This document shows, in pieces, positions 17,285-26,200 of a stretch of 64,000 nt of DNA (position 1 is the first letter of the stretch; each line of letters begins with the position of its first letter). The stretch lies in assembly GCF_014645135.1 (NCBI RefSeq), contig NZ_BMLH01000005.1, forward strand, positions 230,951 through 294,950, read 5' to 3'. A program made the position numbers and the translations under genes. The notes below the pieces were generated by a model. It had not been told where the DNA came from and made no database searches. It saw only the letters and a list, made by a program, of their open reading frames with translations. The DNA comes from Rheinheimera tangshanensis (GTDB taxonomy: Bacteria > Pseudomonadota > Gammaproteobacteria > Enterobacterales > Alteromonadaceae).

Positions 17285-19699
17285 TTAATGACCCCGCCAA
17301 ATCCCTTTCGGGAAATGCTCTTCTAAAAAGCCTGTCAATTCAGCTTGTGGCACAGGTCTGGCGATCAGGTAGCCCTGCGCTATATCGCAGCCTTGCTGGC
17401 GCAATAATTCCAACTGTTCCCGGGTTTCAACCCCTTCAGCGACCACTTGCAATTGCAGTTTTTGCACCATGGCGATGGTGGAGGCAATGATTTGAAAATC
17501 AGCGGCATTCTCTAACATGCCAGACAAGAAGCTCTTATCTATTTTGATGCAATCCATCGGCATTTTTTTCAGATAGCTTAACGATGAGTAGCCGGTACCA
17601 AAATCGTCAATTGCAAAATGAATCCCCATGGCTTTGATTTGCGACATGATACTTAGCATTGTCTCCATACTTTGTACCAAAGTACGCTCTGTCAATTCCA
17701 GCTCAAAATAAGTACCCTGCAGCTCATATTTATCCAATAGCAGCTTTAACCTGGGGATCAGATCAGGGTCAACAAACTGCTCTGCCGATAAGTTAATGGC
17801 GATACGAAAATGATGCCAGCCACTGTGCAATAAGATCAGACACTGCTGCATACATTGCTCAATAATCCAGTACCCCAGCGGTACTATTTGTCTGGATTGC
17901 TCCAACACTGGAATAAATTCATCAGGCGGTACCATACCCCGCACCGGATGGTGCCAGCGGATCAACGCCTCAAAGCCATACAAAGCCCCCGTCGCTATGA
18001 TCATCTGCGGCTGAAAGCTGATACTGAACTGCTTCAGTGTCAAAGCCTCTTTGAGGTCTTGTTCCAGTAACACCCGCTGTTGCACCCGCTGGTACATATC
18101 GAGGTTATAAGCCTGTGCCCCATTACCGCCGTTGACTTTGACTTCATGCATGGCTAAATCGGCTTGTCGTATCAAGTCATCAGGGCTTACAGATGCATCA
18201 ATACTCATGGTTAAGCCGATACTAGCGGTCATCACAAAGTTTTGTTGATCGATAGTCAAAGGCTGTTGAATACGCTGCAAAATCTGGCTGGCTAAATGAA
18301 AAGGGGTATCCACATCTTTTAATTGCGGCAAAACAAAAACAAACTCATCACCACCAAAACGACATAATAAGTCCTTGGGACTGCAGCAGTCTTTTAAGCG
18401 CAGCGCCACAAGTCTTAGCAGCTTATCGCCATAAGCGTGACCTAAGCTGTCGTTAATACGTTTGAAGTCATCCAGATCAACAAAGAGTACAGCCAGGAAT
18501 TTTTTTTCTGCGCTTTGGTTGCTAAGCATACGCTCCAACTGATATTGCAGCATATTCCGGTTCGGTAACGTAGTAAGCAAATCATACATCGCTACTTTTT
18601 CAAGCTCATTGGTATGTTGCTCTACTTTATAGTTCAGTTGTTCCAACTCGACACTTAACTCTTCAGCGGCCTGGCGCAATAAATCTACTTCATCCGGCCA
18701 TACGCTGGGTTGAAAATGACTTTGTTGACGAAAGCCGGCATATTGTTTCTGCGAAAGCAGAGGCAAGGCTTTACTCAGCGTTTTTAGTCTCAGGCTGATC
18801 CGTCTGGTGATCAGATAAATTAAAACCACCATACAGCCAAACAAGATCACCGAGGTCACAAGTAACTGACGCCGATAACCGTTATTAGTGGCAACGAAGT
18901 CACTGATATTATCGACCACGGTCAGATACATGCCTTTACTTTGCATCTCAAATGCAGAAATCAGGTAGTGTTGCCCCTGGTATTCAAGCTCCAGCCCTCT
19001 GGTTAAAGCCAAATCAGCTTCCAGATCAGACACTTTTTGCAGCAGCGCTTTTAACAAGTCGGGATTTGAGCTGGAAATTAAGTCGCGATTGATTTTTCCG
19101 GCTTCAGTTTTACTGGCTCGGATCAGAGCCACATCTGAATTTAAGCTTTGATGTAAAGCCGATAAAATATCCACCAGCGTCGTGGTGACCGTCATCACAG
19201 CCACCTCTCCGGCGCTGTTTAATACCGGCAAACTTAGCTGCTTCACACAAAACTGCACGCATAAATTAGCGGTCAAAGGTCTTTGTTGTTCCAATACGTT
19301 CTGCACCAAAGCAGGCGAAAAATAAGGGGTTTGCTGGCCACTGCTAAATAGCAACTGCATGGAACTGTCATGCAACCAAATTTGTTCAATATTGAGGTGC
19401 AACTGCATATTGGCGCTTTGTTCAGCCAATTGTTGAACAAAAGAGGAAAAATCAGCTTGCTGGCTGAGCCGGACCAGATCAGAAAAACTTTCCAGCCACA
19501 CCCGCAATTGCTGCTCAATGATAGCGTTTTGTTGCAGATACTGTTGCCGTGCCGATTCACGTTTCACCAGCTGTTGCCGATCAAACTCCTCGCCCATCCG
19601 CATCAGGCCCAAGCTGGTTTGCAGCACCGTCATACAAAGCAAAGCACTGATGGTGGCCAGCAAAATTTTCCAGGGTAAACTAAACACAAAAGGTCGCAT
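17285..19699 (-). CDS. Membrane GGDEF-EAL cyclic-di-GMP enzyme
   Basis: An 804-residue protein with an N-terminal transmembrane segment, a periplasmic sensor domain of about 240 residues, a second transmembrane segment (VTSVILFGCMVVLIYLI), a coiled linker, then GGDEF and EAL domains. The diguanylate cyclase signature CRFGGDEFVFVL and phosphodiesterase signature YGFEALIRWHHP are intact, as are ELTERTL and AIDDFGTGYSSLSYLK, so both activities are possible. It is the third gene of an operon with a PstS-like protein and a beta-barrel protein, starting 5 nt after the barrel gene stop, which suggests it senses a solute handled by those two. An in-frame upstream start inside the barrel gene is less likely. 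Confidence 0.9.
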   Translation of the reverse strand: MRPFVFSLPWKILLATISALLCMTVLQTSLGLMRMGEEFDRQQLVKRESARQQYLQQNAIIEQQLRVWLESFSDLVRLSQQADFSSFVQQLAEQSANMQLHLNIEQIWLHDSSMQLLFSSGQQTPYFSPALVQNVLEQQRPLTANLCVQFCVKQLSLPVLNSAGEVAVMTVTTTLVDILSALHQSLNSDVALIRASKTEAGKINRDLISSSNPDLLKALLQKVSDLEADLALTRGLELEYQGQHYLISAFEMQSKGMYLTVVDNISDFVATNNGYRRQLLVTSVILFGCMVVLIYLITRRISLRLKTLSKALPLLSQKQYAGFRQQSHFQPSVWPDEVDLLRQAAEELSVELEQLNYKVEQHTNELEKVAMYDLLTTLPNRNMLQYQLERMLSNQSAEKKFLAVLFVDLDDFKRINDSLGHAYGDKLLRLVALRLKDCCSPKDLLCRFGGDEFVFVLPQLKDVDTPFHLASQILQRIQQPLTIDQQNFVMTASIGLTMSIDASVSPDDLIRQADLAMHEVKVNGGNGAQAYNLDMYQRVQQRVLLEQDLKEALTLKQFSISFQPQMIIATGALYGFEALIRWHHPVRGMVPPDEFIPVLEQSRQIVPLGYWIIEQCMQQCLILLHSGWHHFRIAINLSAEQFVDPDLIPRLKLLLDKYELQGTYFELELTERTLVQSMETMLSIMSQIKAMGIHFAIDDFGTGYSSLSYLKKMPMDCIKIDKSFLSGMLENAADFQIIASTIAMVQKLQLQVVAEGVETREQLELLRQQGCDIAQGYLIARPVPQAELTGFLEEHFPKGIWRGH

Positions 19700-19704
19700 A
19701 AGGG

Positions 19705-20919
19705 TCAAAACCAGTACATCAGTTGCATAGCCCACATTTGCCAGTATTCAGATTTATTATGTTGCAGATCAGGCATCACAGGATAAGCCAGACGCGCCGT
19801 ACCTTTCACCCAGTGATGCTCCATAGTTAAGCGCAAATTATCTTTAAAATCATAGGTGATGCCCAGGGTGAGGTCATCCTGATAACCAAAATAGGCAGGG
19901 ACCAAACCGCCTGTACTCTCTGAGAACTTGCGGCCGCTGCGATCATCTTTATCCAAATCAAATAAATCGACACTCAATAAAGCCCAGGTCTTGGGCAGCA
20001 GATTGTAACGGCCCTGCAGATACCAGCCCTGACTAAAGCTGTTTCGTTGAAAGCCTGGAGCGTAAAAATCACTGATATCCAGCCTTTCCTGCACCCATTC
20101 GCTACTTAACTCCCAAAATTCAGCTGCATAGCGCCCATTGAACATCACCCTTTGCACTGTCATGGCGCCATCGCTGTAATAATCCTGCTCAGCTTTTTCA
20201 TAGGTAAAATCGGAATCGAGCAACGAGATGCCAAGCTGCCAGGCCGATTGGTCCGGACGCCAGAACAAACTGGCCTGATGCACATACTCTTGCTCAGCAT
20301 CGCCCTGTGCCAGCTGGCTCAGCAGAATTTGGCTTTGCTCTTTGCTTAAATTGGTTGCTCCCCAACTCCAGTTCAGTTCCACTTCACCCAGGCTGGTATT
20401 ACGGGTCAGTTTAAAGGCCAAACCGTCACTACCCACTGCAATGTCACGGAAGGAATCAAAATAAACAGATTGCGGCAGCACAATCGCATTGCGGGTAAAA
20501 GGCACATCACGAGTAGCGGAGTAAAGCCAGTGCTGATTTTTAAAACGACCAACGAACATGTCCAGCCGCCAGTCAAAATCACTGTGCAAGGTCCAATCTA
20601 AAAACAGGTAATCCAGCCTGGTCCCTTTGGTATAACGACGACCGCCATCCAGATACACCACTTGTCCTGCCAGTCGTAAATTATCCGTTAGAGCCCAGGA
20701 CATATTGACGCCGAGATCGGTCAACTCAGCGGAGATACTGTCATCCAGATTGACAAAGTTCGTTTCAGGAGCCTGGATCAGGCCCTGTGAAATAAAACCA
20801 TGCCATCGTACTTTCTCTGCTGTCAGTCCTTCTGCCTGCGCCTGTACTACAGAGCCCAGCAGCAGTAACAGACACAGCTTACTGCGTAACACGAATGACT
20901 TTAAGCTTGGATAGTTCAT
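19705..20919 (-). CDS. Outer-membrane beta-barrel protein in PstS-like/GGDEF operon
   Basis: A 404-residue exported protein with signal peptide (SKLCLLLLLGSVVQAQA) and a mature chain of alternating amphipathic strands rich in Trp and Tyr, ending WAMQLMYWF with a C-terminal Phe, as expected for an outer-membrane barrel. The ATG at 20919 has GAG upstream and lies within the last 41 bp of the PstS-like gene, indicating translational coupling. It may act as a porin feeding the same solute to the small binding protein. Family not identified. Confidence 0.72.
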   Translation of the reverse strand: MNYPSLKSFVLRSKLCLLLLLGSVVQAQAEGLTAEKVRWHGFISQGLIQAPETNFVNLDDSISAELTDLGVNMSWALTDNLRLAGQVVYLDGGRRYTKGTRLDYLFLDWTLHSDFDWRLDMFVGRFKNQHWLYSATRDVPFTRNAIVLPQSVYFDSFRDIAVGSDGLAFKLTRNTSLGEVELNWSWGATNLSKEQSQILLSQLAQGDAEQEYVHQASLFWRPDQSAWQLGISLLDSDFTYEKAEQDYYSDGAMTVQRVMFNGRYAAEFWELSSEWVQERLDISDFYAPGFQRNSFSQGWYLQGRYNLLPKTWALLSVDLFDLDKDDRSGRKFSESTGGLVPAYFGYQDDLTLGITYDFKDNLRLTMEHHWVKGTARLAYPVMPDLQHNKSEYWQMWAMQLMYWF

Positions 20920-21292
20920 CTGAATTCTCGATATAACCGATTGCACCTTCGGTATTAGCTACCATTTCGCGCATCTGCTGCTCAGAGGTCAATACAACTG
21001 GTGCAGCCCCTAAACCTGAATAAGTTATTTTTTGCCAAATTCTGTCCAATTGATAAGGAAACATCTGTAGTTTTTCTTTGGCAAAGGTCTGATGTATTGG
21101 GTTTTTCGCAGGCAACACGAAAACCCGGACCGCGGTACCGTCGGGCCAGTTTTGTTGTCGCATGGAATAGATACCGCGCAGCTGAGTAACAGTCAGCTGA
21201 TCCATGGGCACGGCGGGATGGGTCACTACTTCTGTCGCTGAGGCATATCCTGTCCAAAGCACAACACAAGCAGTAACAAACTTGATCTTCAC
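20879..21292 (-). CDS. Small PstS-like periplasmic phosphate-binding-type protein
   Basis: A protein of about 137 residues with a signal peptide (KIKFVTACVVLWTGYASA) and a shortened PstS/PBP-like fold: MDQLTVTQLRGIYSMRQQNWPDG, VRVFVLPAKNPIHQTF and MVANTEGAIGYIEN resemble the phosphate-binding protein family. It is far shorter than the about 320 residues of PstS, so it is a single-lobe accessory version. GTG at 21292 is favoured, with TTG at 21310 as the alternative. First gene of the three-gene operon; no pst transporter is nearby, so a sensing role for the GGDEF-EAL protein is plausible. Confidence 0.7.
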   Translation of the reverse strand: MKIKFVTACVVLWTGYASATEVVTHPAVPMDQLTVTQLRGIYSMRQQNWPDGTAVRVFVLPAKNPIHQTFAKEKLQMFPYQLDRIWQKITYSGLGAAPVVLTSEQQMREMVANTEGAIGYIENSDELSKLKVIRVTQ

Positions 21293-21837
21293 GTCTTTGT
21301 TGATCCCCAAGTCTAAAGAATGCTAAACGGCCAACACTTTAAGAAAAGCCCTACAACAGGCGCAGGTTGTCCGCGCTCAGTATAGTAGCAGTGCTTGACA
21401 TTGTATTGTAACCTTGCAAAAAAAGTAGTGTTTTCAGTGGAATGAGAACTCAGAGGACCATTATTGCCCCTATTTTCAGCACAACAACCCATAGTCTGGG
21501 CTGGCCTCCCTGTTCCTCAACAGCAGTGCATAGAATTGTGCTGCCCAGTAGCGCTCAAGCCTGAGTTTTACCACTTGCCTGTCCATGGCTAAGCAGTTCA
21601 GGGCCTGGTTAATCCGCGCTGCGATTCAGCTTTTCCCCGCTCTTCAGCATTCGTAGCATCTGGACAGTAACATATAAAAAAGGGCCCTCGCAGGGGCCCG
21701 GAAATCACCAGGAACAGTGATGCATGCAACAAGTTTAAGCCTTTGTAGCATACAGAACTGAGTTTGCAGCAGTGTGACAACAATACGAAGTTTTGATGAA
21801 AACCCAGACTCCCCTGCTGCAGTAAGCAGTCTGAGGT
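21293..21837. other. 545-bp gap with no protein gene
   Basis: No convincing coding frame on either strand. The left part should hold the promoter of the PstS-like operon; a TATACT box lies near 21380 on the minus strand. The right part holds an inverted repeat near 21811-21833 just after the DJ-1-like gene and a separate terminator-like hairpin at 21676-21699. No tRNA-like fold was seen. Confidence 0.5.
21676..21699 (-). terminator. GC-rich minus-strand terminator, orphan position
   Basis: Two GGGCCC arms separated by six bases; on the minus strand the stem is followed by six T residues. It lies about 140 nt downstream of the DJ-1-like gene stop, beyond another inverted repeat. Confidence 0.65.
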
Positions 21838-22590
21838 TTACTTACTCTTTAGCAAACGAACCAAAGCCTGCCCCACAGCAGCGGCAGATTGTGGATTCTG
21901 GCCTGTGACTAGTCTCTGGTCTACCAGCACTTTCGATTGCCAATTGGCTGCCGCGCTGAAGTGAGCGCCACGTAGTGTTAGTTGATCCTGCAAGGAAAAT
22001 GGTACGACCTGAGCCAGTTTCACTTGCTCTTCCTCAGTGTTACTAAAGCCTGTGACTTGTTTACCTGCAATCAGATAACTGCCGTCCGCCAGTTTGATGT
22101 TCAGTAAAGCGGCCGGGCCATGACAGACTGCAGCCACTATGCCGTTGTTCTGATACAAATCTGCGGCAAATCGCTGTAAGGCTTTATCTTGTGGAAAATC
22201 CCACATAGTGCCGTGCCCACCGGCAAATAACACAGCTTTATAATCTGACGCCTTTAAATCTGCCAGCTTCAGCGTCTGCTGCAGCTTGGTCTTGTGTTTG
22301 CTATTCGCCATAAACCACTGATTGGTTGCATCGGCTTCCGCCAGACTACGTTCATCTACTGGCGCTTTACCACCGGCGGTACTGGCAATATCCACCTCAA
22401 TACCAGCATCTGCCAACTCTTTGTAAGGATGTGTGACTTCACCTAACCAGTAACCGGTTTTCTCATTGCTGGTGCCCATTTGACTGTGGCTGGTGACCAC
22501 TATCAGTACTTTTTCTGCCGCCATAGTGAAGCTGCTAAATGCGAGAGCAGCTGCCAGTCCCAGTTGTATCATGCGCGTCAATAATCTCAT
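21838..22590 (-). CDS. Exported DJ-1/PfpI-type glutamine amidotransferase-like protein
   Basis: A 250-residue protein of the DJ-1/PfpI superfamily (Hsp31/HchA-like group), with a signal peptide (MIQLGLAAALAFSSFTMAA). The nucleophile elbow AAVCHGPAALLN carries the catalytic-type Cys, and AVLFAGGHGTMWDFPQD is the preceding conserved loop. Cytosolic relatives are chaperones or methylglyoxal-handling enzymes; the exported form here has no assigned role. It is divergent from a LysR regulator 106 bp away that probably controls it. Confidence 0.85.
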   Translation of the reverse strand: MRLLTRMIQLGLAAALAFSSFTMAAEKVLIVVTSHSQMGTSNEKTGYWLGEVTHPYKELADAGIEVDIASTAGGKAPVDERSLAEADATNQWFMANSKHKTKLQQTLKLADLKASDYKAVLFAGGHGTMWDFPQDKALQRFAADLYQNNGIVAAVCHGPAALLNIKLADGSYLIAGKQVTGFSNTEEEQVKLAQVVPFSLQDQLTLRGAHFSAAANWQSKVLVDQRLVTGQNPQSAAAVGQALVRLLKSK

Positions 22591-22696
22591 GTGTTTACCT
22601 CGTTACTATAAATTGGCTTTCGATTTGATGGTGCTCAGTGTGCCGCAGAGCTAAACTACAAAGAAGTGAATTGATTCAATAATAGCGATTCAAATA

Positions 22697-23608
22697 ATGA
22701 ATATTAAAAATAAAGATCTGAATTTATTGCTGCTGTTCAAAGTACTGTACGAGGAGCTGAATGTCAGTGCATCAGCAAACCGGTTGAATCTGAGTCAGCC
22801 AGCTCTGAGCCATAAACTGAATAAACTCCGTCACGAATTTGCCGATCCGCTGTTTGTCCGTGCCGCCAGAGGTTTAACGCCAACACCTAAAGCCATTAGT
22901 CTCTCTGCAGATATTCTGCAACTGGTGTCCTCTCTGGAAGGTTTTTACCAGCATCAGAGTGAAACCAACTTTTTGGCGCAGGCTGATCAACTGGTGATTT
23001 ACAGCACCGACTATATAGAAAGTTTATTGCTACCTGATTTACTCGCCGTGCTGACAGAACAGGCACCACAGGTTCAGTTAGTCATGCGCCATACCCAGGG
23101 CATATTGCCAAAACAACAGTTAGAACGTGGCGACTGTGATCTGGCTATAGCAGGCTTTTATCGCGATTTGCCGGAGAGTTTTTATCAGCAAAAACTACAG
23201 ACTGAAGAGTTTGTGGTTTTGTTGCGCCGCCAACATCCTCTGGCACAACAGCCGCTTAGCCTGAGTAACTATTGTCAGGCGCGTCATATAGTCACGACCT
23301 TGACGGGAGATCTGGATGGTTTAGTTGATCAGGAGTTGGCTAAATCAGGTTTACAACGTCAGGTCTGCGCTGGTCTTTCTGGTTTTTTATCACCCGCTCA
23401 TGTAGTCGCCAGCAATGATCTGCTACTTACTTGTTTAACATCAGTCGCAGACATTGCGCAAAAGGCAAACCCGGACTTATTGCTCAAGACCTGTCCTGTC
23501 GCATTACCTGCGGTCCAAATCAGTCAGGTTTGGCATTCCAGAACACAAGACGATCCGTTAAGACGCTGGTTGCGTAAGCAGATCCACCAACTGTTAACCA
23601 GAGAGTAA
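22697..23608 (+). CDS. LysR-family transcriptional regulator
   Basis: A 303-residue LysR-type regulator: N-terminal winged helix-turn-helix (LNVSASANRLNLSQPALSHK, then FADPLFVRAARGLTPT) and a C-terminal effector-binding domain starting near residue 90 (LVIYSTDYIESLLLPDLL). It is divergent from the exported DJ-1-like gene, the classical arrangement in which the regulator controls its neighbour. Two GATTCAA repeats just before the start (near 22672-22691) could be part of its binding site. Effector unknown. Confidence 0.9.
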   Translation: MNIKNKDLNLLLLFKVLYEELNVSASANRLNLSQPALSHKLNKLRHEFADPLFVRAARGLTPTPKAISLSADILQLVSSLEGFYQHQSETNFLAQADQLVIYSTDYIESLLLPDLLAVLTEQAPQVQLVMRHTQGILPKQQLERGDCDLAIAGFYRDLPESFYQQKLQTEEFVVLLRRQHPLAQQPLSLSNYCQARHIVTTLTGDLDGLVDQELAKSGLQRQVCAGLSGFLSPAHVVASNDLLLTCLTSVADIAQKANPDLLLKTCPVALPAVQISQVWHSRTQDDPLRRWLRKQIHQLLTRE

Positions 23609-23758
23609 TAATCGCCCAACGGCTTCTGACCCAAACAGTTAGTGTGTTTAATGCACCATCTGCGCCAGGGTCTATATACTGAAAAAAGAACACAAAAAAT
23701 GAATAGGTCAATGCTATAAATCCAGGCTTGGCGCGTATACAAATAAAAAGGAGTTCTT

Positions 23759-24283
23759 ATGCGTTATTTTTTTCTTCTGATAGCAATTCTGCTCAGTAGC
23801 TCATGCACACAAATACCTGCCGGGGTTACACCTGTCAGTCCGTTTAACCTCAATAACTATCTGGGGGAGTGGCATGAAATTGCCAGGCTGGATCATAGCT
23901 TTGAGCGTGGACTGACAGAAGTCACAGCTAATTACAGCATGCGTGAAGATGGCGGAGTCAAAGTGATCAACCGTGGTTACAACGCAAAAGACGACCAGTG
24001 GCAAGAGGCCGAAGGCAAGGCCTATTTTGTGGCAGATAGCAACACAGGTCGGCTGAAAGTGTCTTTTTTTGGCCCTTTTTATGGCGCCTACAACATTGCC
24101 AAACTCGAAGCGGATTATAGTATGGCCTTAGTGATTGGACCTTCTCTGGAGTACGCCTGGTTACTGTCTCGCAACCCGACTCCGTCTGCTGAGTTATGCC
24201 AGCGCTATTTCAGCAGTGCGGAAACCATCGGCATTGAGCCTAACGCCTGGATCCAGATCCGTAACTGTAAAAGCAGCGAATGA
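23759..24283 (+). CDS. blc: Outer-membrane lipoprotein lipocalin (Blc-like)
   Basis: A 174-residue bacterial lipocalin. The type II signal peptide ends at the lipobox LSSSC, and lipid would anchor it in the outer membrane. The lipocalin signature NNYLGEWHEIARLDHSFERG, then VINRGYNAKDDQWQEAEGKA and YAWLLSRNPTPS, match E. coli Blc and plant temperature-induced lipocalins, which bind lysophospholipids or fatty acids. A strong AAGGAG precedes the ATG. Length is typical. Confidence 0.93.
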   Translation: MRYFFLLIAILLSSSCTQIPAGVTPVSPFNLNNYLGEWHEIARLDHSFERGLTEVTANYSMREDGGVKVINRGYNAKDDQWQEAEGKAYFVADSNTGRLKVSFFGPFYGAYNIAKLEADYSMALVIGPSLEYAWLLSRNPTPSAELCQRYFSSAETIGIEPNAWIQIRNCKSSE

Positions 24284-24359
24284 ATTATGTAAAAAGGCAT
24301 AGCGAATTTAGCAAAGCTAAGTCCGACCTGATGTGACTGACAGCCAATAAAAGTAAAAA

Positions 24360-24383
24360 GACGAGCCTGAAATCAGGCTCGTC
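24360..24383 (-). terminator. Terminator of the GlsB/DUF3185 genes
   Basis: A perfect 10-bp stem, GACGAGCCTG and its complement, with a 4-nt loop. On the minus strand it is followed by five T residues. The stem overlaps the stop codon of the GlsB-type gene. Confidence 0.85.
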
Positions 24384-24624
24384 GGATCAAACCGGCGATA
24401 AAGAGTAAAATCACGGCACCCGCTGTGGCAGTGATGATAGAACCCAACATGCCACTGGTACTGATACCCAGCATGCCAAATAAAGCTCCCCCTATCACAG
24501 CACCGACAATACCGACGATGATATTCCCTAAAAGACCAAAGCCGCTGCCTTTCATAATAAGACCACCGAGCCAGCCTGCTATGGCACCTATCACAAGAGT
24601 TATTAATAATCCACTTAAGCTCAT
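24373..24624 (-). CDS. GlsB/YeaQ/YmgE-family stress-response membrane protein
   Basis: An 83-residue membrane protein of three hydrophobic Gly-rich helices (LLITLVIGAIAGWLGGLIMKG, GLLGNIIVGIVGAVIGGALF, SIITATAGAVILLFIAGLIRR), the standard transglycosylase-associated (YeaQ/YmgE) layout. The family is linked to envelope stress responses but has no proven biochemical function. ATG at 24624 follows GGAAG. It probably shares a transcript with the DUF3185 gene 20 nt upstream. Confidence 0.9.
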   Translation of the reverse strand: MSLSGLLITLVIGAIAGWLGGLIMKGSGFGLLGNIIVGIVGAVIGGALFGMLGISTSGMLGSIITATAGAVILLFIAGLIRRA

Positions 24625-24643
24625 GACCACTTCCTTTTGAGGT

Positions 24644-24859
24644 TTAACGTTTTAACGTCAGGAAAAGACCAGCGACAACACTGATGGCGCCACCTATATA
24701 AAACTGCATCACTTTGTCGGTTTCTGCACCCGTCACTACTTCAGTCAGTTCGGATTGAATGGAGTCTGATAATTGAAAGCCCCAATACGCCAGGCCAACA
24801 CCCAGTACAAGCAGAACTAAACCAACCAGTTTTAATAACGAATTTGTTCCATTAGCCAT
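24644..24859 (-). CDS. DUF3185 family small membrane protein
   Basis: A 71-residue protein with two hydrophobic helices (LLKLVGLVLLVLGVGLAYWGF and MQFYIGGAISVVAGLFL) flanking a short acidic loop (SIQSELTEVVTGAETDKV). This layout matches DUF3185. Function unknown. It is encoded 20 nt before the GlsB-type gene in the same direction, suggesting joint stress-related expression. Confidence 0.85.
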   Translation of the reverse strand: MANGTNSLLKLVGLVLLVLGVGLAYWGFQLSDSIQSELTEVVTGAETDKVMQFYIGGAISVVAGLFLTLKR

Positions 24860-25108
24860 AATTTATCCCTCTGTGTCGCATCAAAAAATTAGAAGCAAGG
24901 TACTGAAAGAGCGCCTTATCTGACTACAGTATTAGCTATTTCTGCATGAACCTCACCTGAAGACTGTAATTAAAAACAAAACAGCAGTATTTAATACCTT
25001 TTAATTGGCAAAATAATTTCATACAAAACATACCCTTATCAGAAACATCTGCTAGGCTTTTTATCGACATCAAAAAAGGGACATTCCAACCACAAAAGGA
25101 ACAGAGTT

Positions 25109-26152
25109 ATGTCGTCACATACAGCCCCAGCTTACACCGAACGTACAGTCCCCTTTGTCACAGACGATGGTGTAGAGCTGAATTTGATTCATATCCGTGG
25201 CGACAAAACACCAGACAAAGGCCCTGTGATTTTGGTGCATGGTGCAGGCGTCCGGGCCAATATCTATAGGGCTCCGGTAGAAACCAGCATAGTCGATGTA
25301 CTGATTCGTGAAGGTTACGATGTCTGGTTAGAAAACTGGCGTGGCAGCATTGTTTTCGCTCCAAATTTATGGACTTTAGATCAGGTTGCTTTATACGACC
25401 ACCCTAAAGCCGTACAAACTATTTTGGCTGAAACTGGCGAGAGCCGTTTAAAAGCTATTATTCATTGCCAGGGCTCCACCAGCTTCATGATGTCGGCTAT
25501 CGCAGGCTTAGTGCCTGAAGTTACTACTATTATCAGTAATGCTGTGTCCTTGCACCCTGTAGTACCAGATTGGTCCAAATTTAAGCTGCAATATATGGTG
25601 CCGCTGGTGCGGCAAATGACTCAGTACCTGAATCCACACTGGGGCGTAGAAGCGCCCGGAGTTGTCGCCAAACTGATTAGCCTGTTGGTGAATTTAACTC
25701 ACCACGAATGCAATAACGCGGTTTGCAAACAAGTCAGCTTCACTTATGGCAGTGGTTTTCCTGCGCTGTGGCGCCATGAAAATCTCAATGAACAGACCCA
25801 CGAATGGCTTAAGGAAGAATTTGGCGCCGTACCTTTGCGGTTTTTTCAGCAAATCACCCGCTGTGTACAGCGCGGGCATTTAGTGTCCTTTGAAGATTTC
25901 CCAGTATTACCCAAAGACTACGCAGCACAAGAGCCTCTAACAGAGGCTCGTTTTGCCTTTTTCAGTGGTGAAAAAAACCTGTGTTTTTTACCACAAAGCC
26001 AAATCCAGAGTTTCAATTATTTTAATGCGTTAAGGCCAGATTACCACAGCCTGCATCTGCTGCCTGAATACGGCCATCTTGATGTTTTTATGGGAAAAAA
26101 TGCGGCGGTGGATACCTTTCCACTGATTATTGCAGAGCTGAATAAAAGCTAA
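25109..26152 (+). CDS. Alpha/beta hydrolase with Cys at the nucleophile position
   Basis: A 347-residue alpha/beta hydrolase. The oxyanion-hole motif is HGAG (residues 44-47). The nucleophile elbow reads AIIHCQGSTSF, so the position normally held by Ser is Cys120. A late His in LLPEYGHLDVFMG completes a triad. From memory the same HCxGS elbow occurs in the hydrolase-like domain fused to cholesterol-oxidase-type GMC proteins in other bacteria, and a GMC gene is present three genes downstream. Likely substrate is a lipid or sterol ester, but this is inference. First gene of the six-gene operon. No signal peptide. Confidence 0.8.
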   Translation: MSSHTAPAYTERTVPFVTDDGVELNLIHIRGDKTPDKGPVILVHGAGVRANIYRAPVETSIVDVLIREGYDVWLENWRGSIVFAPNLWTLDQVALYDHPKAVQTILAETGESRLKAIIHCQGSTSFMMSAIAGLVPEVTTIISNAVSLHPVVPDWSKFKLQYMVPLVRQMTQYLNPHWGVEAPGVVAKLISLLVNLTHHECNNAVCKQVSFTYGSGFPALWRHENLNEQTHEWLKEEFGAVPLRFFQQITRCVQRGHLVSFEDFPVLPKDYAAQEPLTEARFAFFSGEKNLCFLPQSQIQSFNYFNALRPDYHSLHLLPEYGHLDVFMGKNAAVDTFPLIIAELNKS

Positions 26153-26200
26153 AGCGCTCAACTGAGCCCGGCAAAAACGAAACTAACGAGGGAGTGTTTT

